A stretch of DNA of 64,000 nt from Lachnospiraceae bacterium (GCA_017428265.1 JAFRRD010000041.1:62001-126000); one strand, 5' to 3'; counted from the first letter of the stretch, positions 1-8,808 are shown. A program made the numbers and translations. The notes: a model not told the origin generated them from the letters alone.

Positions 1-1
1 A

Positions 2-1033
2 ATACAGGCGGAACTGGCGAGCCCGGACGTGGCGCTCGACCAGAACCGTTTCCGCAAACTGATGAAGGAGCAAAGCAGCCTCGAAGAACTCGTCACGGCC
101 TACCGGGCTTACCGGAAGGCCCTGGCGGACCAGGAGGAAGCCGTTGCGATGCTTGAAGAAGAGAAGGACGAGGATATGCGGAGCCTTCTCAAGGAGGAAC
201 TGCAGGACGCTCAGGCGCGCGAGGAAAAACTCACGCACGAACTGAAGATCCTGCTTCTTCCGAAGGACCCGAACGACGAGCGGAACATCATGCTCGAGAT
301 CCGGGCCGGCGCGGGCGGCGACGAAGCGGCCTTCTTCGCACAGGAACTCTACCGCATGTACGTCCACTACGCCGAGGCGAACCGCTGGAAGGTGGAAATG
401 ATCTCCCTCAGTGAGACGGGGCTCGGCGGCTTCAAGGAAGTCGTCGCGATGATCACGGGCAGGGGCGCCTACTCGAAGATGAAGTACGAGAGCGGCGTGC
501 ACCGCGTGCAGCGCGTGCCGGAGACCGAATCCGGCGGCCGCATCCACACCTCGACGGCGACCGTGGCGGTCATGCCCGAAGCCGAGGAAGTGGACGTGGT
601 CATCGACCCGAACGACATCCGCATCGACGTGATGCGGGCTTCCGGAAACGGCGGCCAGTGCGTCAACACCACGGACTCCGCAGTCCGGCTCACGCATTAT
701 CCGACCGGGATCGTCATTTACAGCCAGACGGAGAAATCCCAGCTGCAGAACAAGGAAAAAGCCTTCCGTCTGCTGCGTTCCAAACTCTACGAGCTGGAAC
801 TCGAGAAGCAGCACAGCGCGGAGGCCGAAGCGCGCCGCAGCCAGATCGGCACCGGCGACCGCAGCGAGAAGATACGCACCTACAACTTCCCGCAGAGCCG
901 CGTCACCGACCACCGCATCCATTTGACCTTGTATAAGATCGGTGATATTATGAACGGTGACCTCACGGAACTGATCGACAGCCTCACCGCCGCCGACCAG
1001 GCAGCGAAACTGGCAAAACTGGGGGAGGCCTAA
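2..1033 (+). CDS. prfA: Peptide chain release factor 1 (5' end outside window)
   Basis: Class I release factor that reads UAA and UAG and triggers peptidyl-tRNA hydrolysis on the ribosome. The GGQ catalytic motif is present in GNGGQCVN, and the stop-recognition tripeptide position reads P-E-T in RVPETES, fitting the PxT form of RF1 rather than the SPF form of RF2. The RF1-typical stretch [15 protein letters not shown] follows it. The reading frame is open back to the first base of the window (residues [11 protein letters not shown] precede the first GTG), and family members start some 15-25 residues further upstream, so the true start lies outside. The 3' end is complete with TAA. It converges on the tRNA-Val gene downstream. 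Confidence 0.96.
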   Translation: MQAELASPDVALDQNRFRKLMKEQSSLEELVTAYRAYRKALADQEEAVAMLEEEKDEDMRSLLKEELQDAQAREEKLTHELKILLLPKDPNDERNIMLEIRAGAGGDEAAFFAQELYRMYVHYAEANRWKVEMISLSETGLGGFKEVVAMITGRGAYSKMKYESGVHRVQRVPETESGGRIHTSTATVAVMPEAEEVDVVIDPNDIRIDVMRASGNGGQCVNTTDSAVRLTHYPTGIVIYSQTEKSQLQNKEKAFRLLRSKLYELELEKQHSAEAEARRSQIGTGDRSEKIRTYNFPQSRVTDHRIHLTLYKIGDIMNGDLTELIDSLTAADQAAKLAKLGEA

Positions 1034-1037
1034 GCAA

Positions 1038-1062
1038 CAAAAAAGCAGGCCGTACGGCCTGC
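1038..1062 (-). terminator. Intrinsic terminator of tRNA-Val
   Basis: On the minus strand a perfect 7-bp stem GCAGGCC-GTAC-GGCCTGC (1045-1062) is followed by a T tract at 1044-1038, seven bases after the tRNA 3' end. On the plus strand the hairpin is not followed by T residues, so it is a poor terminator for prfA. Confidence 0.85.
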
Positions 1063-1068
1063 AAAGTG

Positions 1069-1142
1069 TGGAAGCAAAGGGGCTCGAACCCTTGACCTCT
1101 CGCGTGTGAGGCGAACGCTCATCCCGGCTGAGCTATGCTTCC
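1069..1142 (-). tRNA. tRNA-Val (anticodon CAC)
   Basis: A full cloverleaf folds on the minus strand. The acceptor stem is GGAAGCA paired with TGCTTCC (1142-1136 with 1076-1070), the discriminator is A at 1069, and the T arm carries GGTTCGAGCC. The seven-base anticodon loop CTCACAC places CAC at positions 34-36, which reads the valine codon GUG. No 3' CCA is encoded. Confidence 0.95.
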
Positions 1143-1163
1143 GTGCTGATGTCAGCAAAGGAC

Positions 1164-1191
1164 ATTATAACATAGTTTTTCCGGATTGCAA
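1164..1191 (-). promoter_or_regulatory. Sigma-A promoter of tRNA-Val
   Basis: On the minus strand, -35 TTGCAA (1191-1186), a 16-nt spacer and a perfect -10 TATAAT (1169-1164) lie about 22 bases before the mature tRNA 5' end. Confidence 0.8.
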
Positions 1192-1217
1192 GCGGAAAAT
1201 CATAAAAGGACAAAGAA

Positions 1218-2990
1218 ATGGAAACATTACTACAGAAAATGACAGCGGCCGCAGGCGCAGCATTTCAAAGCTGCGGCATCGATCCCGCGCTCGGGAAGGT
1301 CAACGTCTCGAACCGTCCCGACCTCTGCGAATACCAGTGCAACGGTGCGCTGGCGGCGGCCAAGCAGCTGCATAAGAACCCTCTGGAGATCGCGGAAAAC
1401 GTCGCGGCGATCCTGAAGACCGATCCGCTTTTTGAAAAGGCGGAGGCGGTGCGGCCCGGCTTCATCAACCTGACGCTGGCGCCGGAAGCCGTTGCGGACT
1501 ACCTGAACGAACGCCGCAGCGATGTGCGGCTCGGGGCGAAGGCGCTCGGCGAGGGAAAAACCATCATCCTCGACTACGGCGGCGCCAACGTGGCCAAACC
1601 GCTCCATGTCGGACATCTCCGGAGTGCCATCATCGGCGAGGCTCTGAAACGCATCTGCCGTTTTCTCGGCTTCAATGCCGTCGGCGACGTCCACCTCGGC
1701 GACTGGGGCCTGCAGATGGGCCTGATCATTGAAGAACTAAAGCTGCGGCAGCCCGAACTGCCTTATTTCGACCCGGAGCATACCGGACCGTATCCGGCTG
1801 AGGCGCCTTTTACGATCGGCGACCTCGAGGAGATCTACCCGACGGCCAGCGCGAAGTCCAAGGAGGACGCGGAGTTTGCCGCGAAGGCGCACGAGGCGAC
1901 CTTCCGCCTGCAGAACGGCGATCCCGGCTACACGGCGCTTTTCCGCCACATCGTGAACGTGTCCGTGGCCGACCTGAAGAAGAACTACGGCAACCTGAAC
2001 GTGACCTTCGACCTGTGGAAGGGCGAAAGCGACGCGCAGGCGTATATCCCCGCGATGATGGAGGGCTTCCGCGAAAAAGGCATCCTGAAGGAGAGCGAAG
2101 GTGCCCTGGTCATCGATGTGGCCGAGGAAAGCGACACGAAGGAGATCCCGCCCTGCCTGGTACAGAAGTCCGACGGCGCCTATCTCTACGCGACTACGGA
2201 TCTGGCGACCATCGTGCAGCGCGAGGCCGACTACCATCCCGATGAGTATTTCTACGTCACCGACAAGCGCCAGGCCATGCATTTCCTGCAGGTCTTCCGC
2301 GCGGCGCGGAAAGCCGGGTTGGTCCGGGATGACTGCGTCATGACGCATCTCGGTTTCGGCACCATGAACGGCAAGGACGGCAAGCCCTTCAAGACCCGCT
2401 CCGGCGGCGTGATGCGGCTGGAGTACCTGTTGGATGACGTGGCTTCGGCCGTGTATGAGCGCATGGCGGCGTCCGACATGCCGGAGGAAGAGAAACGGCG
2501 CGTAGCGAAGACCGTGGGCCTTGCGGCCCTGAAATACGGCGATCTGTCCAACCAGGCGACGAAGGACTACATCTTCGATACGGAGCGCTTTACCTCCTTC
2601 GAAGGCAACACCGGCCCCTACATCCTCTACACGATCGTCCGCATCGGCTCGATCCTGAACCGCTATACGGCGGCTGAAGGGGTCGCGGCGGATGAGCTTC
2701 CGACGGAGATCCGGCCTGCGGGTGATGCGGGCGAGAAAGAACTGCAGCGGCTTCTGTGCGGTGCCGGCGAGGTGATCGAGGCGGCCTATGCGGAGAAAGC
2801 CCCGCACAAGCTCTGTCTCTACATTTACGACGTGGCCAACGCCTTCAATTCCTTCTATCACGAGCACCGCATCCTGACGGAAGAAGACGAGGCGAAAAAA
2901 GCATCCTGGATCGCCCTGCTGGGCGAGACGAAACGCGTGCTCAGCGTGATGATCGGTCTGCTGGGCTTCGAAGCCCCCGAGAGAATGTGA
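1218..2990 (+). CDS. argS: Arginine-tRNA ligase
   Basis: Class Ia aminoacyl-tRNA synthetase that charges tRNA-Arg with arginine in the cytoplasm. The 590-residue length is normal. An N-terminal Arg-specific additional domain (about residues 1-100) is followed by the catalytic core with the HIGH-type motif HVGH in KPLHVGHLRSAIIGE. The position of the second class I signature reads GKPFKTRSGG, the non-canonical KMSK replacement common in ArgRS. The C-terminal helical anticodon-binding domain ends in LSVMIGLLGFEAPERM. The start ATG follows AAAGGAC at a proper distance. The stop codon overlaps the first bases of a dispersed repeat copy. Confidence 0.97.
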   Translation: METLLQKMTAAAGAAFQSCGIDPALGKVNVSNRPDLCEYQCNGALAAAKQLHKNPLEIAENVAAILKTDPLFEKAEAVRPGFINLTLAPEAVADYLNERRSDVRLGAKALGEGKTIILDYGGANVAKPLHVGHLRSAIIGEALKRICRFLGFNAVGDVHLGDWGLQMGLIIEELKLRQPELPYFDPEHTGPYPAEAPFTIGDLEEIYPTASAKSKEDAEFAAKAHEATFRLQNGDPGYTALFRHIVNVSVADLKKNYGNLNVTFDLWKGESDAQAYIPAMMEGFREKGILKESEGALVIDVAEESDTKEIPPCLVQKSDGAYLYATTDLATIVQREADYHPDEYFYVTDKRQAMHFLQVFRAARKAGLVRDDCVMTHLGFGTMNGKDGKPFKTRSGGVMRLEYLLDDVASAVYERMAASDMPEEEKRRVAKTVGLAALKYGDLSNQATKDYIFDTERFTSFEGNTGPYILYTIVRIGSILNRYTAAEGVAADELPTEIRPAGDAGEKELQRLLCGAGEVIEAAYAEKAPHKLCLYIYDVANAFNSFYHEHRILTEEDEAKKASWIALLGETKRVLSVMIGLLGFEAPERM

Positions 2991-3050
2991 TCCTTCTGTC
3001 ATCCTGAGGGGCGAAGTACCCGCAGGGGACAAGCGATGAAGGATCTTCTT
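2989..3050 (+). repeat. Dispersed short repeat, copy A (GTCATCCTGAG type)
   Basis: This 62-bp element directly follows argS. Its core GTCATCCTGAGGGGCGAAG (2998-3016) and its end GAAGGATCTT match a second copy at 15361-15391. Terminal inverted arms GATCCTTC (2989-2996) and GAAGGATC (3038-3045) bracket it, and the left arm overlaps the argS stop codon. Copy A carries about 20 extra bases in the middle relative to copy B. Confidence 0.65.
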
Positions 3051-3074
3051 ACCAAAACATAAAGGAGTACCGAA

Positions 3075-3332
3075 ATGGAATACACGTATCAGTGCAAAGG
3101 GACCTGCGCGATGGTGATCACGCTGGAAATTGACGAAGAGAAGAAGCTGCACAACGTGCAGTTTGTCGGCGGTTGCGACGGCAACCACAAGGGGATCATC
3201 CGCCTGGTGGAAGGCCAGGATGCGGAGAGCGTCGCGGATACGCTTGCCGGAACGACCTGCGGGCCGCGTCCGACATCCTGCCCGGACCAGCTGTCCAAGG
3301 CCATCAAGGAAGCGCTGGCACAGGCCGTCTGA
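3075..3332 (+). CDS. TSCPD domain protein (TIGR03905 type)
   Basis: An 85-residue protein carrying the TSCPD motif near its C terminus (CGPRPTSCPDQLSKAI) and cysteines at YQCKGTC and GGCDGN. Small stand-alone proteins of this type are widespread in Clostridia. They resemble the C-terminal domain of vitamin-B12-dependent ribonucleotide reductase, but no function is established for the free form. An AAAGGAG site lies 7 bases before ATG. It has its own downstream terminator. The family assignment is firm; any metal-binding role is only inferred from the cysteines. Confidence 0.85.
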   Translation: MEYTYQCKGTCAMVITLEIDEEKKLHNVQFVGGCDGNHKGIIRLVEGQDAESVADTLAGTTCGPRPTSCPDQLSKAIKEALAQAV

Positions 3333-3345
3333 GCCTTCTGCCTGC

Positions 3346-3386
3346 AAAAAAGAGTGCTGCAGAGACTGCGCTACGGCACTCTTTTT
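3346..3386. terminator. Bidirectional terminator between TSCPD gene and pxpC
   Basis: An A-rich run (3346-3351) leads into arm AGAGTGC, which pairs with GCACTCT across an 18-base loop, followed by TTTTT to 3386. It can end the TSCPD transcript on the plus strand and the convergent pxp operon on the minus strand. Confidence 0.75.
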
Positions 3387-3410
3387 GTATTGTTTTATCT
3401 GTCGGTTGGC

Positions 3411-4361
3411 TTATGTATCCCGGCTGAGGAAAGCCTCGATCATGTCAAACCGGTTCTGCTCCATCCGCATCAGCGTCTGCGCCTCTTCGACGGTGACGAG
3501 GATGAAATGCACTTTGTCGCCGGCTCTGAGCTGCCCGAGGAAGCGGAAATCTGCCGAGATCACGGTTGCGATCTTGGCATAGCCGCCGGTCGTCTGACGG
3601 TCCGCCGCCATGATGATGGGCTTTCCGGACGACGGGACCTGAACGGCCCCGAAGGCGATGCCGTCGGAGATGATGTCGGCGCCGTGTTTGTGTTCTATGG
3701 CGGGCCCCTCCAGGCGGCAGCCCATGCGGTCGGATTCCGCGCCGACGGTATAGACCTCGCTGAAAAAGGTCTTCAGGCCTTCTTCGGTGAAATGATCGTC
3801 CTGCGGCCCGGGGATCACGTGCAGCTCGTACAGCTTCTGCGGAATGAAGTCGGTCCCGATGCGGCGGCGCTCCGGGAAAGGAAGGTCCGGCTGCGGATCA
3901 CGGAACTTCAGCCCGTCGCCGGCTTCCAGCTTCCGGCCCTGATATCCGCCGATCCCGGCTTTCATATAGGTCGAGCGGCTTCCCATGACGGGCGGAATGT
4001 CCGGACCGCCGGCGAAAGCAAGATACGCGCGGCAGCCGCTCTTAAGGCCGGCAAAGCGGAGCGTCTGCCCTGCTTCGGCCCGCACAGCCCGGTACCGCGG
4101 CAGCGGCTTTCCGTCCAGCACGGCGCCGAGGTCGCCGCCGGTCAGGGCTATGTAATTGGTTTCGTCGAAGACCAGCTCCGGCCCGAGGACCGTGATCTCC
4201 AGCGCCGCTTCGCCCGGAGCGTTGCCCAGCAGGAGATTGGCCAGCTTCAGGCTGCGCGGATCCATTGCACCGGCCACGGGGACCCCGTACTGCTGATAGC
4301 CAAAGCGCCCGAGGTCCTGGACCGTGGTCAGCGCACCGGGCTGAATGACTCGAATACCCAT
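3411..4361 (-). CDS. pxpC: 5-oxoprolinase subunit PxpC (KipA-like)
   Basis: Subunit of the ATP-dependent PxpABC 5-oxoprolinase, which opens 5-oxoproline (pyroglutamate) to glutamate in the cytoplasm. The product begins MGIRVIQPGALTTVQDLGR, the conserved start of the KipA/biotin-dependent-carboxyltransferase-like fold, with FGYQQYGVPVAGAMD next, and is about 316 residues, normal for PxpC. I chose the start at 4361 because AAGGAGGG lies before it and it abuts the pxpB stop (1-nt gap); the frame stays open further upstream but lacks family similarity there. It is last in the operon pxpA-pxpB-pxpC. Confidence 0.93.
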   Translation of the reverse strand: MGIRVIQPGALTTVQDLGRFGYQQYGVPVAGAMDPRSLKLANLLLGNAPGEAALEITVLGPELVFDETNYIALTGGDLGAVLDGKPLPRYRAVRAEAGQTLRFAGLKSGCRAYLAFAGGPDIPPVMGSRSTYMKAGIGGYQGRKLEAGDGLKFRDPQPDLPFPERRRIGTDFIPQKLYELHVIPGPQDDHFTEEGLKTFFSEVYTVGAESDRMGCRLEGPAIEHKHGADIISDGIAFGAVQVPSSGKPIIMAADRQTTGGYAKIATVISADFRFLGQLRAGDKVHFILVTVEEAQTLMRMEQNRFDMIEAFLSRDT

Positions 4362-4362
4362 T

Positions 4363-5094
4363 TCAGCCCTCCTTCCGTGCGTGCGTCTGCACCGTGTATA
4401 TGCCGGCTTCGACCTCCCGCAGGATGCGGTCATATTCGTCCTGCGTGACCGGGAAGAAACGGATATACTGCCCGGCTTCCGGCAGGATCGGTTTATCGCG
4501 TGCCGGGTCGTACATCCGGACCGGGGTGCGGCCGATGAGCTGCCAGCCGCCGGGAGAATCGACGGGATAGATCCCGGTCTGCGTCCCCGCAATGCCGACG
4601 GAGCCGGCCGGGATCCTGACGCGCGGCTCGGTAAGGCGCGGCGCCGCGATCCTTTCGTCCATACCCCCGAGATAAGTGAAGCCCGGAGTGAAACCGAGCA
4701 TATAGATCAGATATTCCGCAGAAGAATGGATGCGGATGACTTCTTCTTCGCTGAGACCGGCGTGTGCGGCAACGAACGCCAGATCCGGACCGGCTTCCCC
4801 GCCATAGAGGACGGGGATCTCAAGAACAAGACCCGCGGGGATCCCGACCTGGTCAGTTTGTGCAAGCAGTGCCTCCAGTTTCTCTCGGAGCGCGCCGTAA
4901 GGGATCACGAAAGGATCGTAGTGGATCATCAGCGAGCGGTAGGTCGGGACCGTCTCCGTGATGCCGGGGACCCCGGCCTTTTCGAGCACGAGCCGGTAAG
5001 CGCGGACCCTGCGGTTCACGGCTTCACTGATCTCATTGCCGAACTCCACGGAAACGGAACTGTCCCCGGTCGGTAAAATACGTACGTTTTCCAT
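4363..5094 (-). CDS. pxpB: 5-oxoprolinase subunit PxpB (KipI-like)
   Basis: A 243-residue partner of PxpC in the 5-oxoprolinase complex; the B. subtilis homologue KipI also inhibits the sporulation kinase KinA. Family hallmarks are ILPTGDSSVSVEFGNEI at the N terminus, TYRSLMIHYDP in the first domain, and GFTPGFTYLGGMDERIAAPR followed by PAGSVGIAGTQTGIYP in the cyclophilin-like second domain. The start has a modest AAGG site, so translation may depend partly on coupling to pxpA, 57 bases upstream. Separate pxpB and pxpC genes are the usual arrangement in Firmicutes. Confidence 0.94.
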   Translation of the reverse strand: MENVRILPTGDSSVSVEFGNEISEAVNRRVRAYRLVLEKAGVPGITETVPTYRSLMIHYDPFVIPYGALREKLEALLAQTDQVGIPAGLVLEIPVLYGGEAGPDLAFVAAHAGLSEEEVIRIHSSAEYLIYMLGFTPGFTYLGGMDERIAAPRLTEPRVRIPAGSVGIAGTQTGIYPVDSPGGWQLIGRTPVRMYDPARDKPILPEAGQYIRFFPVTQDEYDRILREVEAGIYTVQTHARKEG

Positions 5095-5151
5095 CAGGAT
5101 GACCTTCTGAATGAGATTGCTGCGGCATCGGATGCCGCCGGAAAGAGCGGT

Positions 5152-5919
5152 TTATACGATCTCGGCAAGCGGTGCGAGGGCAATGCCTTCCGCTTCCAGG
5201 CAATCCCGGATGCTCTTAACGAAAGCCAGTGCCGAAGGATTGTCACCGTGGACGCAGACGGAATCGGCAGTGATGGGAACGGTCTCGCCGGTGACCGCGG
5301 TCACGACGCCTTCCTTCACCATACGGACGGTGCGGGCAATGGCTTCTTCCGTGTCGTGAATGACCGCGCCGGGGAGTTTTCGTGAAACCAGAGATCCGTC
5401 GGCCTGATAGGCCCGGTCGGCAAAGACCTCGCTCGCCGTGCGCAGTCCGGCTTCCCGGCCTGCTTCGATCATTTTGCTGTTCGCAAGGCCGAGCAGGATG
5501 ATCCGGCTGTCGACGTCCGCGATCGCTTCGGCAACGGCATCCGCCAAAGCCCGATCCGCGGCAGCCATGTTGTAGAGGGCGCCGTGCGGCTTGCAGTGCT
5601 GCAGGGTGAGCCCTTCCGCCCGCACGAAAGCATCAAGCGCGCCGAGCTGATATTTGACATAAGCCTTCACTTCCTGCGGTGTGCAGGCCATGTTCCGGCG
5701 GCCGAAGCCCGCAGGGCCCGGAAAGCCGGGATGCGCGCCGACGGCGGTGCCGGCCTCTTTTGCCGCGCGGACAGTCTCTTCCATGATGAGCGGATCGCCC
5801 GCATGGAAACCGCAGGCAATATTGGCAGAAGTCACGAAACGAAGGATCTCCGCGTCCATCCCGATGCGGTAGACGCCGAAGCTTTCGCCGAGGTCACTGT
5901 TCAGGTCGACTTTGTACAT
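5152..5919 (-). CDS. pxpA: 5-oxoprolinase subunit PxpA (LamB/YcsF family)
   Basis: The 255-residue LamB/YcsF subunit of PxpABC. The N-terminal signature [13 protein letters not shown] and the motif [13 protein letters not shown] are intact, as are [15 protein letters not shown] and CKPHGALYN, which line the polysaccharide-deacetylase-like active site. I chose the start at 5919 rather than an in-frame ATG six codons upstream because AAAGGAG lies at proper distance from it. It is first of the three pxp genes, 22 bases after the LysR stop, so regulator and enzyme may share a transcript. Confidence 0.94.
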   Translation of the reverse strand: MYKVDLNSDLGESFGVYRIGMDAEILRFVTSANIACGFHAGDPLIMEETVRAAKEAGTAVGAHPGFPGPAGFGRRNMACTPQEVKAYVKYQLGALDAFVRAEGLTLQHCKPHGALYNMAAADRALADAVAEAIADVDSRIILLGLANSKMIEAGREAGLRTASEVFADRAYQADGSLVSRKLPGAVIHDTEEAIARTVRMVKEGVVTAVTGETVPITADSVCVHGDNPSALAFVKSIRDCLEAEGIALAPLAEIV

Positions 5920-5941
5920 GGTTCTCCTTTCCGGCACGGCT

Positions 5942-6892
5942 TCATTCGCAGCCGTCGCCTTTGGCGGCGAGGTAATCGATCAGCTCCCGGTGGATGGGAG
6001 GCAGTTTTTTCTTCGGGTAGGACAGATGGATGTTCCGGAACGCCAGCGGGTCGTCCAACTGGTAGAAGATAACGTTCTCGTTCGGGCTGACGTATTCGGG
6101 AATGGCGTCGCGCAGGAGCGTCACGCCCTGCCCCTCGCAGACCAGATAGTAGGCCGTCATCATCTGGGTGAGCACCAGGCGGACCTTCGGTGTGAAGCCG
6201 GCATTGGCGCAGATCTGCCTCGTCCGTGCGTTCAGGTCGTTCCGCTCGTTGAGGAGCAGGAAAGGCACGTTCATGAAACGGCCGAAGAGGACGGGCGGCT
6301 TCCGGCAGCCCGGTTCGTTCCGCTTGAGAAAGGCATCGAAATCGTAGCCGTATTCCGCCAGTTCGCTGTTGATCTGATAGCGCGCGGGCACGGCCAGGAC
6401 GATCTCTTCGCGCGTCCAGATCCGGGTGACGATCTCCGGATGCGCCGGCTTTTCCACGGCAAGGGCGGCATCCAGTTCGCCTCGGAGCAGCTTTTCCGTG
6501 AGCGTTCCCGGCTCGGCTTCGGTAAAGGTCAGCGTGAGGTTCGGATGCGCCTGCTGAAACTGCTGCAGGAGCTGGGGCAGAAGATGGCTGCAGAAGAACA
6601 TGGAGCCGCCGATGCAGAGCGACTCGGAAGCGGCGTGATGCAACTGCTCAAAACGCCGGCGGCTTTCTTCTTCGATCCCACGGATCTTTTCCGCCTGCTC
6701 CACGTAAAAGGCGCCCGCCTCGGTCAGTCCGGGCGGCGAGGTGGAACGGTCGAAGAGCGCGACGCCGAGCATCTGCTCCACTTCCTTTACCTTGGTGCTG
6801 AGCCATGGCTGGGAGGTGTTCAGCTTCTCCGCGGCGCGGGAAAAACTCCGCAGCTCGGCTACGGCGCAGATATAGTCCTTGTAGCGAAACAT
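5942..6892 (-). CDS. LysR family transcriptional regulator
   Basis: A 316-residue LysR-type activator/repressor. Residues 1-60 form the winged helix-turn-helix ([20 protein letters not shown] then [12 protein letters not shown]), followed by a linker helix and a periplasmic-binding-protein-like effector domain. AGGAGGGG precedes ATG. It lies directly upstream of pxpA on the same strand and is divergent from the fumarylacetoacetate-hydrolase-family gene across a 163-bp gap. LysR proteins typically control the divergent neighbour, so both the pxp genes and the FAH-SDR pair are plausible targets. The effector is unknown; 5-oxoproline is only a guess from context. Confidence 0.9.
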   Translation of the reverse strand: MFRYKDYICAVAELRSFSRAAEKLNTSQPWLSTKVKEVEQMLGVALFDRSTSPPGLTEAGAFYVEQAEKIRGIEEESRRRFEQLHHAASESLCIGGSMFFCSHLLPQLLQQFQQAHPNLTLTFTEAEPGTLTEKLLRGELDAALAVEKPAHPEIVTRIWTREEIVLAVPARYQINSELAEYGYDFDAFLKRNEPGCRKPPVLFGRFMNVPFLLLNERNDLNARTRQICANAGFTPKVRLVLTQMMTAYYLVCEGQGVTLLRDAIPEYVSPNENVIFYQLDDPLAFRNIHLSYPKKKLPPIHRELIDYLAAKGDGCE

Positions 6893-6904
6893 ATTCCCCT
6901 CCTG

Positions 6905-6958
6905 TTATAAGAAATAACGCATAACAGCCTACGATTTTCGTATTTTACATCTTATAAG
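6905..6958. promoter_or_regulatory. Candidate LysR operator region between divergent genes
   Basis: In the divergent intergenic region the heptamer TTATAAG occurs at 6905-6911 and again at 6952-6958, each part of a short AT-rich palindrome (CTTATAAG at the second). Between them lies ATAACGCATAAC. Short AT-rich dyads close to the start of a LysR gene are the usual place for its binding sites. This is inference from position and symmetry only. Confidence 0.35.
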
Positions 6959-7055
6959 TTTTTCGATATGATGATAGCGTAAACAAAATAGAAATGCAAG
7001 GCTTTCCGGAGAACGGACTTTCGGAAAAGCACATCCACCGAAAAGGAGAATACGC

Positions 7056-7982
7056 ATGAGACTGGCAACCATCAAATTAAACGGCGCGGAAGCTGCGGGC
7101 ATCGTCACGGAGAAGGGCATCCTGCCCATCCACGCCCTGAACGCCGCCAAAGGGACCGCCTGGAAGGAAAATCTGTACGACCTCATCGTCGAGGATCAGC
7201 TGAAAGGCCTGACCAAATGGTACAACGAAGGCGGCAAAGAGGAACTGGCGGAGCTTTCCGGCGCCGTCCCTTACGAACACGTTGAATATGCGCCGCTGTA
7301 CCGCAACCCCAGAAGGATCTTCGGCATCGGCCTGAACTATGTCGACCACGCCGGCGACATCGGCAGCGCGGCGCCGCAGGGCTTCCCCGGCAGCTTCTTC
7401 AAGATGCCCGACACCCTGATCGGCCCCGGCGACGAGATCCACATGCCCGCCATGAAGGAAGCACTGAAGACCACGGCGGAAGCCGAGCTCGGCGTCATCC
7501 TCGGCAAAGACTGCCGCGACGTTTCCGAAGAGAACTGGCTGGACGTGGTTGCCGGCTACACCACCATCCTCGACATGACCGAGGAATCCATCCTGAAGGG
7601 CAATGAGTTCGTGAACGGCAATCCCCGTTATCTCTGCATCGTGAAGAACTTCCCGACCTTCTTCTCCTTCGGCCCGCAGCTCGTGACCCCCGATGAGGTC
7701 CCGGACGTGCTGAAGCTGGAAGTCCAGAGCGTGCACAACGGCGAAGTTTACGCGAAGAACGTGGTCGCCAACATGACCCACCGCCCCGCCCGCCTGGTGT
7801 CCCTGCACTCCAGCATCCAGGGCTGGCTCGCCGGCGACGTCCTGTCCACCGGCACCCCGCGCGCCTTCGGCCTTCAGGACGGCGACATCGCGGAATGCCG
7901 CATCTACGGCCCCGACGGCTTCTCAATGGAACCGCTGGTCAACCCGGTCGTCGACCTTAAGAAACACCCGGAAAAAGCCTGA
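7056..7982 (+). CDS. Fumarylacetoacetate hydrolase (FAH) family protein
   Basis: A 308-residue enzyme of the FAH family, which cleaves or isomerises 2-oxo/enol acids (acylpyruvases, 2-hydroxyhepta-2,4-diene-1,7-dioate isomerases). The C-terminal catalytic domain starts at RRIFGIGLNYVDHA; divalent-metal ligands are expected in EAELGVILG (Glu-x-Glu) and in ILDMTEES (Asp), both present, and the family-typical LSTGTPRAFG closes the domain. AAAGGAG precedes ATG. It appears to form a two-gene transcript with the SDR gene 31 bases downstream. The substrate cannot be read from the sequence. Confidence 0.88.
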   Translation: MRLATIKLNGAEAAGIVTEKGILPIHALNAAKGTAWKENLYDLIVEDQLKGLTKWYNEGGKEELAELSGAVPYEHVEYAPLYRNPRRIFGIGLNYVDHAGDIGSAAPQGFPGSFFKMPDTLIGPGDEIHMPAMKEALKTTAEAELGVILGKDCRDVSEENWLDVVAGYTTILDMTEESILKGNEFVNGNPRYLCIVKNFPTFFSFGPQLVTPDEVPDVLKLEVQSVHNGEVYAKNVVANMTHRPARLVSLHSSIQGWLAGDVLSTGTPRAFGLQDGDIAECRIYGPDGFSMEPLVNPVVDLKKHPEKA

Positions 7983-8013
7983 TCAATAATACATTCATTT
8001 AAGGAGGATCATC

Positions 8014-8808
8014 ATGGATCTCGGATTAAAGGACAAGGTTATCGTATGTTTATCGTCTGCTGCCGGCATCGGCCGCGGCATTGCCACCGAACTGGCCCGT
8101 GAAGGCGCAAAGGTCGTCATCACCACGGCGGAACCCTTCAAAAAAGACCTGGACGAAGCGGTCGAGTTCATTGAAAAAGAGACCGGAAACAGGCCTTATG
8201 CCTACATTTCCGACATCAAGGACCCCGACAGCATCGTGAAGCTGATCGATGATGCCGCGAAGGATCTCGGCGGTGTCTACGGCCTCGTGAACCTCTGCCC
8301 GGGGCCCAAGGCCGGCAGTTTCGACGCCGTGAACGAAGCCGACTGGGCTGACGGCTACGAAAAGTGCCTGCACAGCTACATCGTGGCCATCCGCGCCGCC
8401 CTGCCCTACATGCGGGCTGCCGGTGAGGGCCGCATCCTGAACAGCACCTCGTCCTCCATCAAGCAGGCGCTGGACAACCTGATCATTTCCAACACCTTCC
8501 GCATGGGCGTGGTCGGCCTGGCCAAGTCCCTGGCCCGTGAACTCGGCAAGGACAACATCCTGATCAACACGATCGGCCCCGGCCGCATCTACACCGACCG
8601 CATCAAATACCTGAATACCATGCGTGCCGAGAAGATGGGCATCACGGAAGAAGAGTACACGAAGCGTGACTCGGCGGACTTCCCGCAGCGCCGCTATCAG
8701 ACCGTCGATGAGATCGGCCGTCTGGCCGCCTTCCTCCTCAGCGAGGCGAACGGCAGCCTGACCGGCCAGGCCTTCCTCTGCGACGGCGCCATGACCACGG
8801 CGTATTGA
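8014..8808 (+). CDS. SDR-fold protein lacking the YxxxK catalytic pair
   Basis: A 264-residue short-chain dehydrogenase/reductase-like protein. The nucleotide-binding loop is a variant (SSAAGIGRG for TGxxxGIG), NNAG is replaced by NLCPG, and aligning SNTFRMGVVGLAKSLA with the usual YSASKAAVAGLTKSLA puts Ser and Arg where catalytic Tyr and Lys should be. It resembles the known FabG-like subgroup that departs from both the cofactor motif and the tetrad, so this may be a conserved non-canonical enzyme rather than a decayed gene. AAGGAGG precedes ATG. It probably works with the FAH-family neighbour; the substrate is unknown. Confidence 0.85.
   Translation: MDLGLKDKVIVCLSSAAGIGRGIATELAREGAKVVITTAEPFKKDLDEAVEFIEKETGNRPYAYISDIKDPDSIVKLIDDAAKDLGGVYGLVNLCPGPKAGSFDAVNEADWADGYEKCLHSYIVAIRAALPYMRAAGEGRILNSTSSSIKQALDNLIISNTFRMGVVGLAKSLARELGKDNILINTIGPGRIYTDRIKYLNTMRAEKMGITEEEYTKRDSADFPQRRYQTVDEIGRLAAFLLSEANGSLTGQAFLCDGAMTTAY

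Noticed and set aside
1034-1068. Rho-independent terminator for prfA on the plus strand
   Set aside because: The stem is followed by AAAGTG on that strand, without a T tract; it serves tRNA-Val instead.
1737-3347. Long open frame (about 536 codons) on the minus strand opposite argS
   Set aside because: It is the antisense shadow of argS and the TSCPD gene in GC-rich DNA; it has no family similarity and argS is unmistakable.
5084-5110. Third copy of the GTCATCCTGAG repeat near the pxpB start
   Set aside because: Only about 10 bases (GTCATCCTGA) match on the minus strand, overlapping the pxpB start; the rest of the element is missing, so chance is likely.
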